A stretch of 64,000 nt of DNA, taken from the NCBI GenBank assembly GCA_024640345.1, contig JAHEFD010000007.1, positions 8,779 through 72,778 of the forward strand. The letters run 5' to 3'. The translations under genes were made by a program, and so were the position numbers. Each line of letters opens with the position of its first letter. The stretch's first letter is position 1. This document shows, in pieces, positions 8,920 through 17,965 of this stretch. The stretch is from Woeseiaceae bacterium. GTDB lineage: Bacteria; Pseudomonadota; Gammaproteobacteria; Steroidobacterales; Woeseiaceae. The notes beneath the pieces are model-generated. The model saw only the letters and a list, made by a program, of their open reading frames with translations, ran no database searches and was not told the origin of the DNA.

Positions 8920-10281
8920 TTACATCTGCTTGCGAAGGTGATTCAATACGTCCGCGCGGGTAATCAATCCGAGGAACTCTTCGCCATCGACGACCGCAGC
9001 GCATGGCTGTACCGACAGCATTGCCACGAGGTTATTGATGCTGGTCTCCTTGTCGAGCCGGATAAACGCCGTCAGCATTGCTTCTTCGACCGCGGAGTTC
9101 ATTAACTCGGGTTTTCCAAAAGCGTATTGAATGATCGCGTCTTCGGTCACGATGCCGACCAGCTTTCCTTCGTCCATGACGGGCAGCTGAGAAAAACCGG
9201 CGTTGCGCAAACGGTTGTGTGCAGTCGTCAGGATATCCGTCGGGCCGACCGTGATAGTGGCCCGTTCCCCGTGCGGTCGCCCGATCAGATCCCGGAGATC
9301 CCCATACTCTTCCCTGGTGATAAATCCCTGGTCTTCCATCCAGAAATCGTTGAACAGCTTTGACAGGTATTTGTTGCCCGTGTCGCAGGCAAACGTAACC
9401 ACTCGCTTGGGTTCAGTCTGCTCACGGCAATATCGAAGTGCCGCGCTTAGCAATGTGCCCGAGGACGAGCCCGCGAGAATACCTTCCTTGCGCAGGAGTT
9501 CTCGCGCAGTGCTAAACGACTCATCGTCCGGGATGCTGTAGGCCTTCCCCGCCCCGGTGAAATCGGCAATCGAGGGAATGAAATCCTCACCTATTCCTTC
9601 AACCAGCCAGGAGGAGCTGTCACCGAAAGAGCCCTTGTTTACGTAGTCCGCAACGACTGACCCTACCGGGTCTGCGATAACCAGCTCTGTTTTCGGAGAG
9701 TGCTTCTGTAAATATTTGCTGATGCCGCTGACGGTACCGCTTGAGCCGACACCGACGACAATAGCATCGACATTGCCATCGAGCTGCTTGAAGATTTCCG
9801 GTGCCGTCGAATTTTCGTGTGCCAGCGGATTATCCGGGTTGCCAAACTGGTTGATGAAATAGGCGCCCCTTTCCTCGGCGAGGCGTTTCCCCATATCCTG
9901 GTAATACTCGGGGTGGCCACGGGCCACATCGGACCGTGTCAATACGACTTCTGCTCCCATGGCGCGCAGATTGAAGATCTTTTCCTGGCTCATCTTGTCC
10001 GGCAAAACAAGAATCAGTTGATATCCTTTCTGTGCTGCAACCAGCGCCAGGCCAAGTCCGGTATTACCGGCGGTCGCTTCAACCAGTGTATCGCCAGGTT
10101 TGATGTCGCCGCGCTTCTCAGCCTCGTCAATCATTGAAATGCCGATGCGGTCCTTGATTGAACCGCCCGGGTTCATCAATTCCAGCTTCAGAAACAGCCG
10201 GCACGGCCCGGTATCCATCGCCGAAAGTTCGAGCATCGGCGTCTCACCGACCATATCCAGTACATTTGAGTAAACTTGCAT
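8920..10281 (-). CDS. cystathionine beta-synthase with C-terminal CBS pair
   Basis: PLP enzyme of 453 residues, condensing homocysteine (or O-acetylserine substrates in relatives) with serine. The PLP lysine is in NPGGSIKDR near residue 44, the substrate loop is EATAGNTGLGLA, and the phosphate-cup glycine loop is GVGSSGTVSGIS. From about residue 335 two CBS motifs follow (ITVGPTDILTTAHNRL, LSVQPCAAVVDGEEFLGLI), which bind adenosyl ligands such as SAM in the eukaryotic enzyme. With metF, metH and a SAM-fold regulator in this window, a transsulfuration role is reasonable. A cysteine synthase activity cannot be excluded. Start ATG at 10281, divergent from prmC. Confidence 0.9.
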   Translation of the reverse strand: MQVYSNVLDMVGETPMLELSAMDTGPCRLFLKLELMNPGGSIKDRIGISMIDEAEKRGDIKPGDTLVEATAGNTGLGLALVAAQKGYQLILVLPDKMSQEKIFNLRAMGAEVVLTRSDVARGHPEYYQDMGKRLAEERGAYFINQFGNPDNPLAHENSTAPEIFKQLDGNVDAIVVGVGSSGTVSGISKYLQKHSPKTELVIADPVGSVVADYVNKGSFGDSSSWLVEGIGEDFIPSIADFTGAGKAYSIPDDESFSTARELLRKEGILAGSSSGTLLSAALRYCREQTEPKRVVTFACDTGNKYLSKLFNDFWMEDQGFITREEYGDLRDLIGRPHGERATITVGPTDILTTAHNRLRNAGFSQLPVMDEGKLVGIVTEDAIIQYAFGKPELMNSAVEEAMLTAFIRLDKETSINNLVAMLSVQPCAAVVDGEEFLGLITRADVLNHLRKQM

Positions 10282-10335
10282 AATGAAGACCGCACCAACA
10301 GGAATGCGGTCATATTACGCGATGGACAGACACCT

Positions 10336-11202
10336 TTGAACGGATTTTTGAGAATCGATACGGCGTTGCAAGGTGCAACGGAGTCTCTGCGCGAGGTCAG
10401 CGAAAGTCCCCGCCTCGATGCGGAACTGCTGCTCGCCAAAGCGCTCGATGTATCGAGAAGCTACCTGTTTGCGCACGCGGATGAAGAGATGGACGCGATT
10501 GCTGTTGAGCGGTTTCAGTTCACCATCGATCAGCGGGTCGACGGCACTCCGCTCGCCTACATCACCGGGGAAAAGGAATTCTGGTCGATGACGTTGATGG
10601 TCAGTCCCGCAACACTGGTACCACGGCCGGACACGGAGATCCTGGTCGAGCAGACCCTGATGAAGATCCCGAGGGATGCTGAGCTCAGGGTGCTCGATAT
10701 GGGCACCGGCAGTGGTGCCGTCGCGCTGGCAATCGGCAAAGAACGCCCATTGTGCGAAATCGTTGCGACGGACATCAGCGAAGATGCATTGGGAATCGCC
10801 CGATTGAACGCGCGCGAAAATGCCATCCCGAATATCGAATTCATGCTGGGTAGTTGGACAGAGCCGGTACGGGCACGAACATTTGACGTTATCGTGAGCA
10901 ATCCACCGTACGTGGCCAGCGGCGATAAGGCGCTCGAACTTCTGAAACATGAACCGATCACCGCGCTTGAATCAGGCGAAGACGGACTCGATTCAATACG
11001 GGAAATTGCCGCAGAAGCCGGCGCAATCCTGTCACGCGGTGGTTACCTGCTGCTCGAGCATGGTGCCGCCCAGCACGAGGCAGTCGCGGAAATACTTTCA
11101 GCCAGCGGGTGGACGGAAATCGTTGTCGCAAAAGACCTCAGCGGTCTGCCACGGGTGACGATAGCGGGCAAGACTCCAGGCGCGACGGACAGCTCAGGCT
11201 GA
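10336..11202 (+). CDS. prmC: peptide chain release factor N5-glutamine methyltransferase
   Basis: Methylates the glutamine of the GGQ motif in release factors. The SAM-binding motif DMGTGSGAVALAIG and the catalytic VSNPPYVASGD are intact, as is the N-terminal helical domain with SESPRLDAELLL that docks RF1. Start choice: an ATG at 10276 would overlap the divergent CBS gene and give 308 residues; TTG at 10336 (or 10348) gives 288, nearer the family length, with the N-terminus aligned to E. coli PrmC. No strong ribosome site marks either. Normally adjacent to prfA; here displaced by 1.8 kb. Confidence 0.9.
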   Translation: MNGFLRIDTALQGATESLREVSESPRLDAELLLAKALDVSRSYLFAHADEEMDAIAVERFQFTIDQRVDGTPLAYITGEKEFWSMTLMVSPATLVPRPDTEILVEQTLMKIPRDAELRVLDMGTGSGAVALAIGKERPLCEIVATDISEDALGIARLNARENAIPNIEFMLGSWTEPVRARTFDVIVSNPPYVASGDKALELLKHEPITALESGEDGLDSIREIAAEAGAILSRGGYLLLEHGAAQHEAVAEILSASGWTEIVVAKDLSGLPRVTIAGKTPGATDSSG

Positions 11203-11215
11203 CTACAGGCTTAAC

Positions 11216-11230
11216 GCCCGATTGTCGGGC
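11216..11230 (+). terminator. short hairpin after prmC
   Basis: GCCCGA (11216-11221), a TTG loop and TCGGGC (11225-11230) form a perfect 6-bp stem 13 bp after the prmC stop. There is no T-run behind it, so it may be only an mRNA-end hairpin. Confidence 0.3.
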
Positions 11231-11325
11231 GCCAAAGCCGGTTCGCTTTGCGTGATACTTCATGATTTGTGGTCGAACGCAAGACACCGGATAATTACAG
11301 ACTGCTACGAACAGGGGGTGGCATT

Positions 11326-12198
11326 TTGCGCAAACATTTACGGATTATCCTTTTGGGCTGTCTGATTGTGCCACTTACAGGTTGCTCCCGGTCTGACAGC
11401 GTGGCAACGGTGGAGCCGGACAGCGACACCATTGGTGACCACGTTACGTTTTATGGTACGGGCAAGGTCGCCCGCTACCAGCAGCACATGGACTCCTCGC
11501 TGGAGTACCTCGGGCCGCTTTTTTTCGCTGAAATTTTTATCGCTGCCGGCGGCGAAGTTACTGATGCCAGCGTGCTGTTCCCTCCCCCTGTCAACGAGCG
11601 ACGGCAACTGGAGTACCGTTATTCGGAATCCGATGAAATCGGGGATGTCATGTACCTGAGCGGCTCTGCGACGACGGATGAGGAACTGGAGCAGAAGTTT
11701 CCCTCTGGCGCGTTTAAGTTCACTTTTAGCACGCCTGGCGGGGACGTAGTCGACAGCGTCGTCAGTTTCGAGGGCGGTGCCTTTCCCGTTCAGCCGGTCA
11801 TAATATTCGAGCAGGGTGGACAGCGAATCCCCTTCGACAAGGTCGATTCCGACCTGGATCTCACAATCACCTGGCCCCCGTTCGAAGAAGGGCGTGTCGA
11901 CGAAAACGGCATACTCGATGATTTGATATTTGTCGCTATTGATAGCTGCACGGTCGAAGACATGGTACACAGCGGCCGGCCATTCGAGAAAGACGATCAC
12001 CTGACGTATGCGGCCAGGGACTATGTTGTCCGCGCCGGAACGCTGGCCCCGGGACAGACCTACAGCATGTACGTCGAACACGCGTTGCTGCCAAACACTC
12101 AAAAGGATTACGGCATGCCAGCGTTCGCGACATTTGCCGCGTCGACGTACATGGATTTCCAGACGACTGGCGAGACCGACCCATCGTACTGCAATTGA
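11326..12198 (+). CDS. lipoprotein of unknown function
   Basis: I do not recognise the family. The product of about 290 residues starts at TTG 11326, which has GGGGGTGG at ideal spacing; upstream in-frame GTG 11269 lacks one. The signal is LRKHLRIILLGCLIVPLTGC with lipobox LTGC. The mature part is acidic and beta-rich with alternating hydrophobic residues, without tandem repeats; pieces such as VTFYGTGKVARYQQH and APGQTYSMYVEHALL suggest two beta-sandwich units. A cysteine pair (IDSCTVED and the final PSYCN) could form a disulfide. The gene stands alone between prmC and a small HTH gene. Confidence 0.7.
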   Translation: MRKHLRIILLGCLIVPLTGCSRSDSVATVEPDSDTIGDHVTFYGTGKVARYQQHMDSSLEYLGPLFFAEIFIAAGGEVTDASVLFPPPVNERRQLEYRYSESDEIGDVMYLSGSATTDEELEQKFPSGAFKFTFSTPGGDVVDSVVSFEGGAFPVQPVIIFEQGGQRIPFDKVDSDLDLTITWPPFEEGRVDENGILDDLIFVAIDSCTVEDMVHSGRPFEKDDHLTYAARDYVVRAGTLAPGQTYSMYVEHALLPNTQKDYGMPAFATFAASTYMDFQTTGETDPSYCN

Positions 12199-12271
12199 AA
12201 TTTGAGATTGAACGCCCAGCCGTGCTCTCCCGAACCGGGCGCAACATCGGGTTCCGACTTAATGCGGTCGC

Positions 12272-12499
12272 TCAGATCTCTTCAATATAGGTAACCCGAC
12301 GAAGGCCGAGTTTTCGAAGATACCAATCGCCCGGGTTTGTCCTCGTCCCGTCCAGCAGTGAGCCCAGGTAGCTCGGCTTGATCTTCAGGTATCGTGCAGC
12401 CGGCCTTAAACCACCTTGTTCCTTCACTACCTCTTTGATCTTCCGACGAATCAGGGCCTGTTCTTTCCTGGTTGGCGGTTTTATTACTGAATATCTCAT
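12272..12499 (-). CDS. small XRE-like helix-turn-helix protein
   Basis: A 75-residue, basic protein consisting of little more than one HTH unit: GGLRPAARYLKIKPSYLGSL forms the two helices, followed by a short NPGDWYLRKLGLRRV tail. Such stand-alone domains occur as phage- or plasmid-derived regulators. The start ATG at 12499 has AGAGGAAAAC just upstream, a convincing ribosome site. It is convergent with the orphan lipoprotein gene and faces a 520-bp gene-poor stretch containing an 8-bp-arm inverted repeat 69 bp upstream of its start. Target and partner are unknown. Confidence 0.7.
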   Translation of the reverse strand: MRYSVIKPPTRKEQALIRRKIKEVVKEQGGLRPAARYLKIKPSYLGSLLDGTRTNPGDWYLRKLGLRRVTYIEEI

Positions 12500-13019
12500 T
12501 GTTTTCCTCTTTAAACTGAATTGCCCATGCGCTCAGTTACGTTACGACAGCGGCTGCACACATAATGGGGACCGACTGGAAGAATCCAACATCGGTCCCG
12601 AAAGCGGACAGCGAATCAATACTATGCCGTGCCGTTTACAACAACCATAAGTGCACACCGCAGTCAGCATCTGGAAATTGTGGGAAATACAGTATTGGAA
12701 ACATGAAGGCGGACAGGTCCGGAGTGACCGATCCTGGCGAGATGTAGGGCTCCAATGCCATTGTCATCAGATTGATTGTCCTGGCGATCGAAATTAGCCG
12801 GAATACCAACGCCCTACGTGCTGAAACGCGCCAGGTATGCGCAATCTGCGAATACGCTCATTGAAGACGAACTTTCGACGGAACGCCTTTGGCATGCGGT
12901 GACCAGTTGGGGTCCCGGACAGGAATTTCCTGCATTTTCCAGCCGAAATGGGGTTTCACGATGGCATATCGCGATTGAGCCCTTATACTCCCGCATTCGA
13001 CTAACCACAGAGAAACGAA
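12500..13019. other. gene-poor region between HTH gene and ppiB
   Basis: No convincing gene in 520 bp. Several short open frames on both strands lack ribosome sites and composition typical of coding DNA. It holds the inverted repeat at 12568-12599, the presumed divergent promoters, and a -10-like TATACT at 12984-12989 about 30 bp before the ppiB start. Confidence 0.6.
12568..12599. repeat. inverted repeat, possible operator
   Basis: GGGACCGA (12568-12575) and TCGGTCCC (12592-12599) are perfect 8-bp arms with a 16-nt spacer. It lies 69 bp upstream of the small HTH gene. No T-run follows, so an operator is more likely than a terminator, but this is inference. Confidence 0.4.
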
Positions 13020-13505
13020 GTGATCACTATAGAGACCAACCACGGCAACATCGTCGTAGAACTATTCGAAGAAACCGCACCGATTTCCTGCGAAAACTTT
13101 CGCCAATATGCTGCCGACGGCTTTTTCGAAGACACCATCTTTCACCGCATCATTCCGAACTTCATGATTCAGGGCGGTGGATTCACCAGGGACATGGCGC
13201 AAAAAGCGACTCGTGCACAGATCAAGAACGAGGCCGATAACGGTGAAAAGAATGTTCGGGGAACGCTTGCAATGGCGAGAACGGCCGTGGTTGACAGCGC
13301 GTCATCACAGTTTTTTATCAACCTGAAAGACAATGACTTCCTGAATCATGGTGGCCGCGATTTCGGCTATGCCGTTTTCGCTAAGGTCAGCGAAGGTATG
13401 GATGTCGTTGATGCGATTTCAGCGGTCCCCACGACAACCAAGGCCGGCCACCAGGATGTGCCTGTTGAGCCCGTGATAATCACCTCGGTTCGTATCGACG
13501 CCTAG
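13020..13505 (+). CDS. ppiB: peptidyl-prolyl cis-trans isomerase, cyclophilin type
   Basis: Cytoplasmic cyclophilin of 161 residues, no signal peptide, catalysing proline isomerisation in protein folding. The active-site stretch [13 protein letters not shown] and the later [18 protein letters not shown] are canonical, as is [20 protein letters not shown] start at 13020 preceded by CAGAGAAACGAA. A -10 hexamer TATACT lies 30 bp upstream. The E1-like gene begins 4 bp after its stop. Confidence 0.95.
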   Translation: MITIETNHGNIVVELFEETAPISCENFRQYAADGFFEDTIFHRIIPNFMIQGGGFTRDMAQKATRAQIKNEADNGEKNVRGTLAMARTAVVDSASSQFFINLKDNDFLNHGGRDFGYAVFAKVSEGMDVVDAISAVPTTTKAGHQDVPVEPVIITSVRIDA

Positions 13506-13509
13506 GTCC

Positions 13510-14238
13510 GTGAGTCGTAACATTCGTCAAATTGCACTTTCCCAGGTCGGGGACGTTGGCCAGGCGCGAATCGGCTCGTCAACCGCTTTGATCATCGGTC
13601 TCGGGGGGATCGGATGTGCAAGCGCAAGTTACCTCGCCTCCGCTGGCGTCGGACAACTGCTGCTTTGCGATTTCGACACGGTGGATGAAACCAACCTAGG
13701 CAGGCAGATACTTTACGGTCCCGCCGATGTAGGACAACTGAAGGCTGTTCGTGCCGCATCGCGACTGGCGGCGATAAACCCGGACGTGCGACTGACGGAA
13801 ATTCCGGATCGGCTAAGCGATGATGCATTAGCCGAGGCCGTGAACCAGGCGGATATCGTGCTGGACGGCTGCGACAACTTCGCAACCCGGTTTCAGGTCA
13901 ATGAGGCAGTCGTATCGCAAGGCCGGGTGTTGGTTTCAGGAGCTGCGATCCGTTTCGAGGGCCAGCTCGCGGTATTCGGTCCGGATTACGCCGACGCACC
14001 GTGTTACCGCTGCCTCTATGCAGAAGCAGACGAATCTCTGGACAGTTGTGCGGGCAATGGTGTCCTGGCCCCGGTTCCTGGCGTTATCGGGACCGCGATG
14101 GCCGTTGAAGCGCTGAAGGTACTGGCAGGTATTGAAGCTGAAACGGGCAAACTGAATCTTTATGATGCTCTCTCGACTCGCTGGCAAAAAGTTGCCATCA
14201 AAAAACGCGGCAACTGTCCAACCTGCGGCAAGCACTAG
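13510..14238 (+). CDS. MoeB/ThiF/HesA family adenylyltransferase (E1-like)
   Basis: Adenylates the C-terminal glycine of a ubiquitin-like sulfur carrier (MoaD for molybdopterin, ThiS for thiamine). The nucleotide loop is LIIGLGGIGCASASYLAS, the acidic and arginine residues are in DFDTVDETNLGRQ, and zinc cysteines are CYRC and CPTC at the C-terminus. A cysteine in SCAGNGVLAP aligns with the MoeB crossover-loop cysteine. No carrier protein gene, moa or thi gene lies in the window, so whether it is MoeB or ThiF cannot be decided. GTG start; the stop overlaps the convergent MFS gene by 4 bp. Confidence 0.85.
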   Translation: MSRNIRQIALSQVGDVGQARIGSSTALIIGLGGIGCASASYLASAGVGQLLLCDFDTVDETNLGRQILYGPADVGQLKAVRAASRLAAINPDVRLTEIPDRLSDDALAEAVNQADIVLDGCDNFATRFQVNEAVVSQGRVLVSGAAIRFEGQLAVFGPDYADAPCYRCLYAEADESLDSCAGNGVLAPVPGVIGTAMAVEALKVLAGIEAETGKLNLYDALSTRWQKVAIKKRGNCPTCGKH

Positions 14239-15392
14239 TTTTTCGAGGCGTAATAAACAGACCCAATAGCAAGAACTGCCGCGACCAGGTAAATAGCAAT
14301 TGCGGCCAGAAGTACGCTGCCGAACTGATCCGGTTTAACTAACGTCGCCGCCAGAGCCGGACCGGCAACACTGCCGCAAGAGGTAAAGAACCCGCCTACA
14401 ACCACGACGCTGCCGCCCGGATCGATCCGAGCTTCGATGGCGTAGAAATAGGCGAGGCCGATCGCCCAGGCGATACCCAGTGCAAACACCGCGAGAACAT
14501 ACGAGATAGTTCCATCCGGCACGAGCAACAGGAGATGGGCAATCACCGACAGAACGATGGCCGATAGCACCGGACGCAACTGGCCGAACCGATCTCCAAT
14601 CCAGACGACCAGGAGGGCCGCGGGCACACCAAGAAGCGATGCGATTCCAAGCGCCTCGCCAATTTCGTAACTCGACAGTCCGAAACCGATGCCGATTCTT
14701 TCCGAATAAGTGTACTGCATGAAATTTGCGGATTCGTAAAAACCGATGCCCAGCATCGCCATGATCGCAGCCGGCCTGAGCAACATCCGTACTTCGATGG
14801 CTGGTTCCTCCGTTGTCGCGCCTCTATGCAGTACCGAATCCCGGAGCATGAGCGACAGGGCAGCGAAAGCCGCCAACAACAGGTACATACCAACAACACC
14901 AATGTCTGGCAGCACATAGGGCAATCCGTACAAGCTGATCGCGCTTAGCCCGAATTGCAGCACCATGAATACACCGTAGCCCCTTTCCGGATTCTCGGTT
15001 GAAGCAAGCGAGGCCACGACCGCCGCGTACGCTACAGCCCCACCGAAGCCGGAAACCAGGCGCAAAACGACGAAGAGCCAAACAGGCATGTGCCCCACGA
15101 GCGCTGATGCGGCATCAAAACTTCCGAGCACGATCAAGCCTGCAACGGCGAGCATCCTGGGATCGAGGTGGCGAATTCGGAGACCAGCAGATATCGCACC
15201 AAGCGCTGCTCCGGTAAAGCCTGCCGCAGCAAGCCAGCCCGCCTCGGCTTCCGTAAAGCCAGTGTGATCAATAAGCGCCCCGATCATCGTCGGGAGAATG
15301 AGGATCGGCATGATCGCGACCGAACCAAGGATAGACAGACGAATGTCTCGAACTAATTCACTCCCCATCATCGGCGCGATCCTTGTTGACAA
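14235..15392 (-). CDS. major facilitator superfamily transporter
   Basis: A 385-residue polytopic protein with about twelve hydrophobic segments. The loop pattern GLRIRHLDPR between helices 2 and 3 and the internal symmetry around a charged central loop (LRDSVLHRGATTEE) are MFS features. Substrate is unknown. It is divergent from aguB with 54 bp between starts, which raises the possibility of a link with agmatine or polyamine movement, but this is position-only inference. The start may be internal (ATG 15371 or 15368). Confidence 0.8.
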   Translation of the reverse strand: MSTRIAPMMGSELVRDIRLSILGSVAIMPILILPTMIGALIDHTGFTEAEAGWLAAAGFTGAALGAISAGLRIRHLDPRMLAVAGLIVLGSFDAASALVGHMPVWLFVVLRLVSGFGGAVAYAAVVASLASTENPERGYGVFMVLQFGLSAISLYGLPYVLPDIGVVGMYLLLAAFAALSLMLRDSVLHRGATTEEPAIEVRMLLRPAAIMAMLGIGFYESANFMQYTYSERIGIGFGLSSYEIGEALGIASLLGVPAALLVVWIGDRFGQLRPVLSAIVLSVIAHLLLLVPDGTISYVLAVFALGIAWAIGLAYFYAIEARIDPGGSVVVVGGFFTSCGSVAGPALAATLVKPDQFGSVLLAAIAIYLVAAVLAIGSVYYASKN

Positions 15393-15416
15393 CGCTTACA
15401 TGCTACCCCGCATAAT
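15386..15416 (+). promoter_or_regulatory. possible promoter for aguB
   Basis: TTGACA (15386-15391) and CATAAT (15411-15416) are close to sigma-70 -35 and -10 hexamers. The 19-bp spacer is longer than ideal. The element lies 31 bp ahead of the aguB ATG in the divergent gap. Confidence 0.35.
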
Positions 15417-15446
15417 GGCCGCTGTACCAATTGCAGCGGAGAAACG

Positions 15447-16319
15447 ATGAGCAAGGTGACATTCGCCGCCACGCAGATGGCATGCGTTGAGGACAGCGGC
15501 ACCAATATCGACCGTGCCGAGGCACAGGTGCGCGAAGCTGCATCTCGCGGTGCGCAGGTTATTCTTCTGCAGGAGCTGTTCGAGACACCGTACTTCTGCA
15601 AGGATGTCGACAGCAGGTACTTAGACCTCGCACACGCCGGAGAACAGAACGACCTGGTCGGACGGTTTCAGGGCGTTGCCAGGGAATTGTCGGTTGTCTT
15701 GCCGATCAGTTTTTTCGAACGGGTAAACAACACTTTTTTCAACACGATTGGCATCGTTGATGCCGATGGCGAACTGCTCGGCACCTACCGGAAATCGCAT
15801 ATCCCGGACAGCCCCGGCTACCAGGAAAAATTCTACTTTAGTCCAGGTGACACGGGATTTCGTGTGTGGCAAACACGCTACGCTAAAATTGGCGTTGCGA
15901 TTTGCTGGGACCAGTGGTTTCCCGAGGCCGCTCGCTGTATGGCGTTACAGGGAGCCGAGGTGCTGCTTTATCCCACGGCCATCGGCTCCGAACCTGGATA
16001 CCCTGAGATCGACTCCTGCGGACACTGGCAACGTGCAATGCAGGGCCATGCCGCATCCAATTGTGTACCGGTTATCGCCTCTAATCGCATTGGACTGGAA
16101 AAGGGAGCATCCTGCGACGTCACTTTTTATGGCAGCTCCTTCATTACGGACCATACCGGCGCAAAGCTCGTCGAATGTGATCGCGAAACCCAGGGCATCA
16201 TCACCGCAGAGCTTGACCTTGAGATGATGCGACGTGAGCGAGCCGCCTGGGGACTATTTCGGGACAGACGACCTGATTTGTACGGCGGCATCCTGGGCCT
16301 TGCAGGTGAAGGATCTTGA
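15447..16319 (+). CDS. aguB: N-carbamoylputrescine amidase
   Basis: Nitrilase-fold hydrolase converting N-carbamoylputrescine to putrescine, CO2 and ammonia. The 290-residue protein has the catalytic triad E43 (LLQELFETPY), K116 (YRKSHIPD) and C153 (GVAICWDQWFPE). The stretch ETPYFC matches AguB rather than general nitrilases. It overlaps aguA by 4 bp (TTGA) and together they form the two-step agmatine route to putrescine. The ATG has GGAGAAACG upstream. Confidence 0.95.
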   Translation: MSKVTFAATQMACVEDSGTNIDRAEAQVREAASRGAQVILLQELFETPYFCKDVDSRYLDLAHAGEQNDLVGRFQGVARELSVVLPISFFERVNNTFFNTIGIVDADGELLGTYRKSHIPDSPGYQEKFYFSPGDTGFRVWQTRYAKIGVAICWDQWFPEAARCMALQGAEVLLYPTAIGSEPGYPEIDSCGHWQRAMQGHAASNCVPVIASNRIGLEKGASCDVTFYGSSFITDHTGAKLVECDRETQGIITAELDLEMMRRERAAWGLFRDRRPDLYGGILGLAGEGS

Positions 16320-17350
16320 AAGCCGTCAGGGAGGCGTTTCCGACAGCGCGCAGTCGAGGTTTCCACATGCCAGCCGAGTGGGAGCGTCATGAACGCTGCT
16401 GGATGGCCTGGCCATGTCGCGATGATTTCTGGGCCGAAAATCTGGTCGCGACCCAGCAAAACTTCGCACGAATCGCGAATGCAATCAGTGAATTCGAACC
16501 CGTGATGATGCTCTGTCCGCCTCACGATTATCTGAATGCCAGAAATATGTGCGGCGAAAAAGTCGAAGTATTACCGCTGGAGCTGGATGACTCCTGGATG
16601 CGCGATATCGGTCCGAATTTCGTCGTAAACGAAAAAGGCAAACTGGCCGCCTCCTTGTTTCACTTCAACTCCTGGGGAAAAAAGCATGTGCCCTGGGGAA
16701 AGGATGCCGCGGTCGGACATCGCATTGCCGAGTACCTGGAGATACCGACCTTTACATCGACGATCTACATGGAAGGTGGGGGCATCAACGTCGACGGCGA
16801 AGGGAGCGTGCTTGCGTCGCTGCAGAATGTCCTGAATGACAACCGAAACCCCGGACTCGAAAAAGAGGAAGCCGAGATCATCCTGTGCGACGCGCTCGGT
16901 GCAGAGAAAATACTGTGGGTGCCCGGCGATCCTGAAGATACGGAAACGGATGGACATATCGACGGCATTGCGTGCTTCCTGGCGCCGGGAAAAGTACTGG
17001 TCGAGATTTGCCCTGCAAAAGGAACGAAGCGGTACGACAACATGCAAATGAACCTGGCTGCGCTCAGGGAACAAACAGATGCTGCCGGTCGCGAGCTCGA
17101 TATCGTTATCATAGAAGAAGCTTACGAGGCGAATCGGCGAAGTGAAATCTTCGCGTCCTCTTATATTAATTTTTATGTTGCAAATGGTGGTGTCGTGATG
17201 CCGGGTTTTGGCATCGATCGGGACCAAGACGCACGCAGGCTGTTGACGGAATTATTTCCCGATCGAGAAATCGCCCAGATTGACATTGCAGATATCGCTT
17301 TGGGGGGAGGCGGGATTCACTGCATTACGCAGCAACAACCTGCCGTATAA
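16316..17350 (+). CDS. aguA: agmatine deiminase
   Basis: Hydrolyses agmatine to N-carbamoylputrescine and ammonia; guanidine-modifying pentein fold. The 344-residue product has DDSWMRDIGPNF, the EGGGINVDGEG loop, HIDGIACF with the catalytic histidine, and C336 in GGGGIHCITQQQP near the C-terminus as nucleophile. Start TTG at 16316 with AAGGA at good spacing, overlapping the aguB stop; an ATG at 16367 would remove the N-terminal 17 residues. Arginine decarboxylase is not in the window. Confidence 0.95.
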   Translation: MKAVREAFPTARSRGFHMPAEWERHERCWMAWPCRDDFWAENLVATQQNFARIANAISEFEPVMMLCPPHDYLNARNMCGEKVEVLPLELDDSWMRDIGPNFVVNEKGKLAASLFHFNSWGKKHVPWGKDAAVGHRIAEYLEIPTFTSTIYMEGGGINVDGEGSVLASLQNVLNDNRNPGLEKEEAEIILCDALGAEKILWVPGDPEDTETDGHIDGIACFLAPGKVLVEICPAKGTKRYDNMQMNLAALREQTDAAGRELDIVIIEEAYEANRRSEIFASSYINFYVANGGVVMPGFGIDRDQDARRLLTELFPDREIAQIDIADIALGGGGIHCITQQQPAV

Positions 17351-17366
17351 TTATTTAGGCAGGTAT

Positions 17367-17396
17367 CGAACGTTCGGTGGCCACGCCTGGCCAGGC
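17367..17396. repeat. two adjacent palindromes between convergent genes
   Basis: CGAACGTTCG (17367-17376) and GCCTGGCCAGGC (17385-17396) are perfect palindromes in the 134-bp gap between aguA and pilA. Neither has a T-run. The gap holds no gene. Confidence 0.4.
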
Positions 17397-17484
17397 AGAG
17401 CACTCGCGCACATTACGACGGCAATCGCGCAAACATTTAGCCCTGTTTTGATGGTCTCGTTCCTATGTATTGAAAATACTCGAA

Positions 17485-17919
17485 CTAGCGACAGGCAGGT
17501 GGAAGCCATTTATCAACTAGAGTGGCATCGCCGGTGCAAGCCCAGGTAACACTGCCAAGCGCATCGGTTGGCGTCATTGTCATTACCGCGTTTAGTATCT
17601 TCGTATTCACTTCGGATCCGCCATAGGTTACCTGGATCAATCCGGCGCCAGTCACTTCGATCTGCGAAACGTACCGGCCCCTGATATTTGTCGGTGCCGA
17701 AAGTCCTGCAACGGTATTACTGCCGGGAAATGCACCCTGGTCCTGGAAGTATTCCGTCACTGATGCTTTCGCGCCTGACGCCAGGGTAAGTCCACTGGCA
17801 ACCTGCGTTCGAACCGTGTAGTCGAGATACATTGGAACAGCGATCGCCGCAAGAATTCCGATGATCGCAACAACGATCATTAACTCGATCAGCGTGAAAC
17901 CGCTCTGAAACTTTTTCAT
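17485..17919 (-). CDS. pilA: type IV pilin
   Basis: Major-type pilin subunit of 144 residues. A six-residue leader MKKFQS is cut by the prepilin peptidase after glycine, before [20 protein letters not shown] with the conserved Phe+1 and Glu+5. Two C-terminal cysteines (TWACTGD and PPACR) frame the D-region disulfide loop. The gene is solitary; no other pil genes are in the window. A sigma-54 type promoter lies 47-62 bp upstream, as for Pseudomonas pilA. The product could also be a minor pilin, but its length and composition favour a major one. Confidence 0.93.
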   Translation of the reverse strand: MKKFQSGFTLIELMIVVAIIGILAAIAVPMYLDYTVRTQVASGLTLASGAKASVTEYFQDQGAFPGSNTVAGLSAPTNIRGRYVSQIEVTGAGLIQVTYGGSEVNTKILNAVMTMTPTDALGSVTWACTGDATLVDKWLPPACR

Positions 17920-17965
17920 TACTCAGCCCTTTGGCACTCAAAATTCGTTGAATTGTCTATATAAA

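Noticed and set aside
12776-13240. 154-codon plus-strand frame crossing into ppiB
   Set aside because: It overlaps 220 bp of a certain gene in another frame, lacks a ribosome site and has no recognisable protein features.
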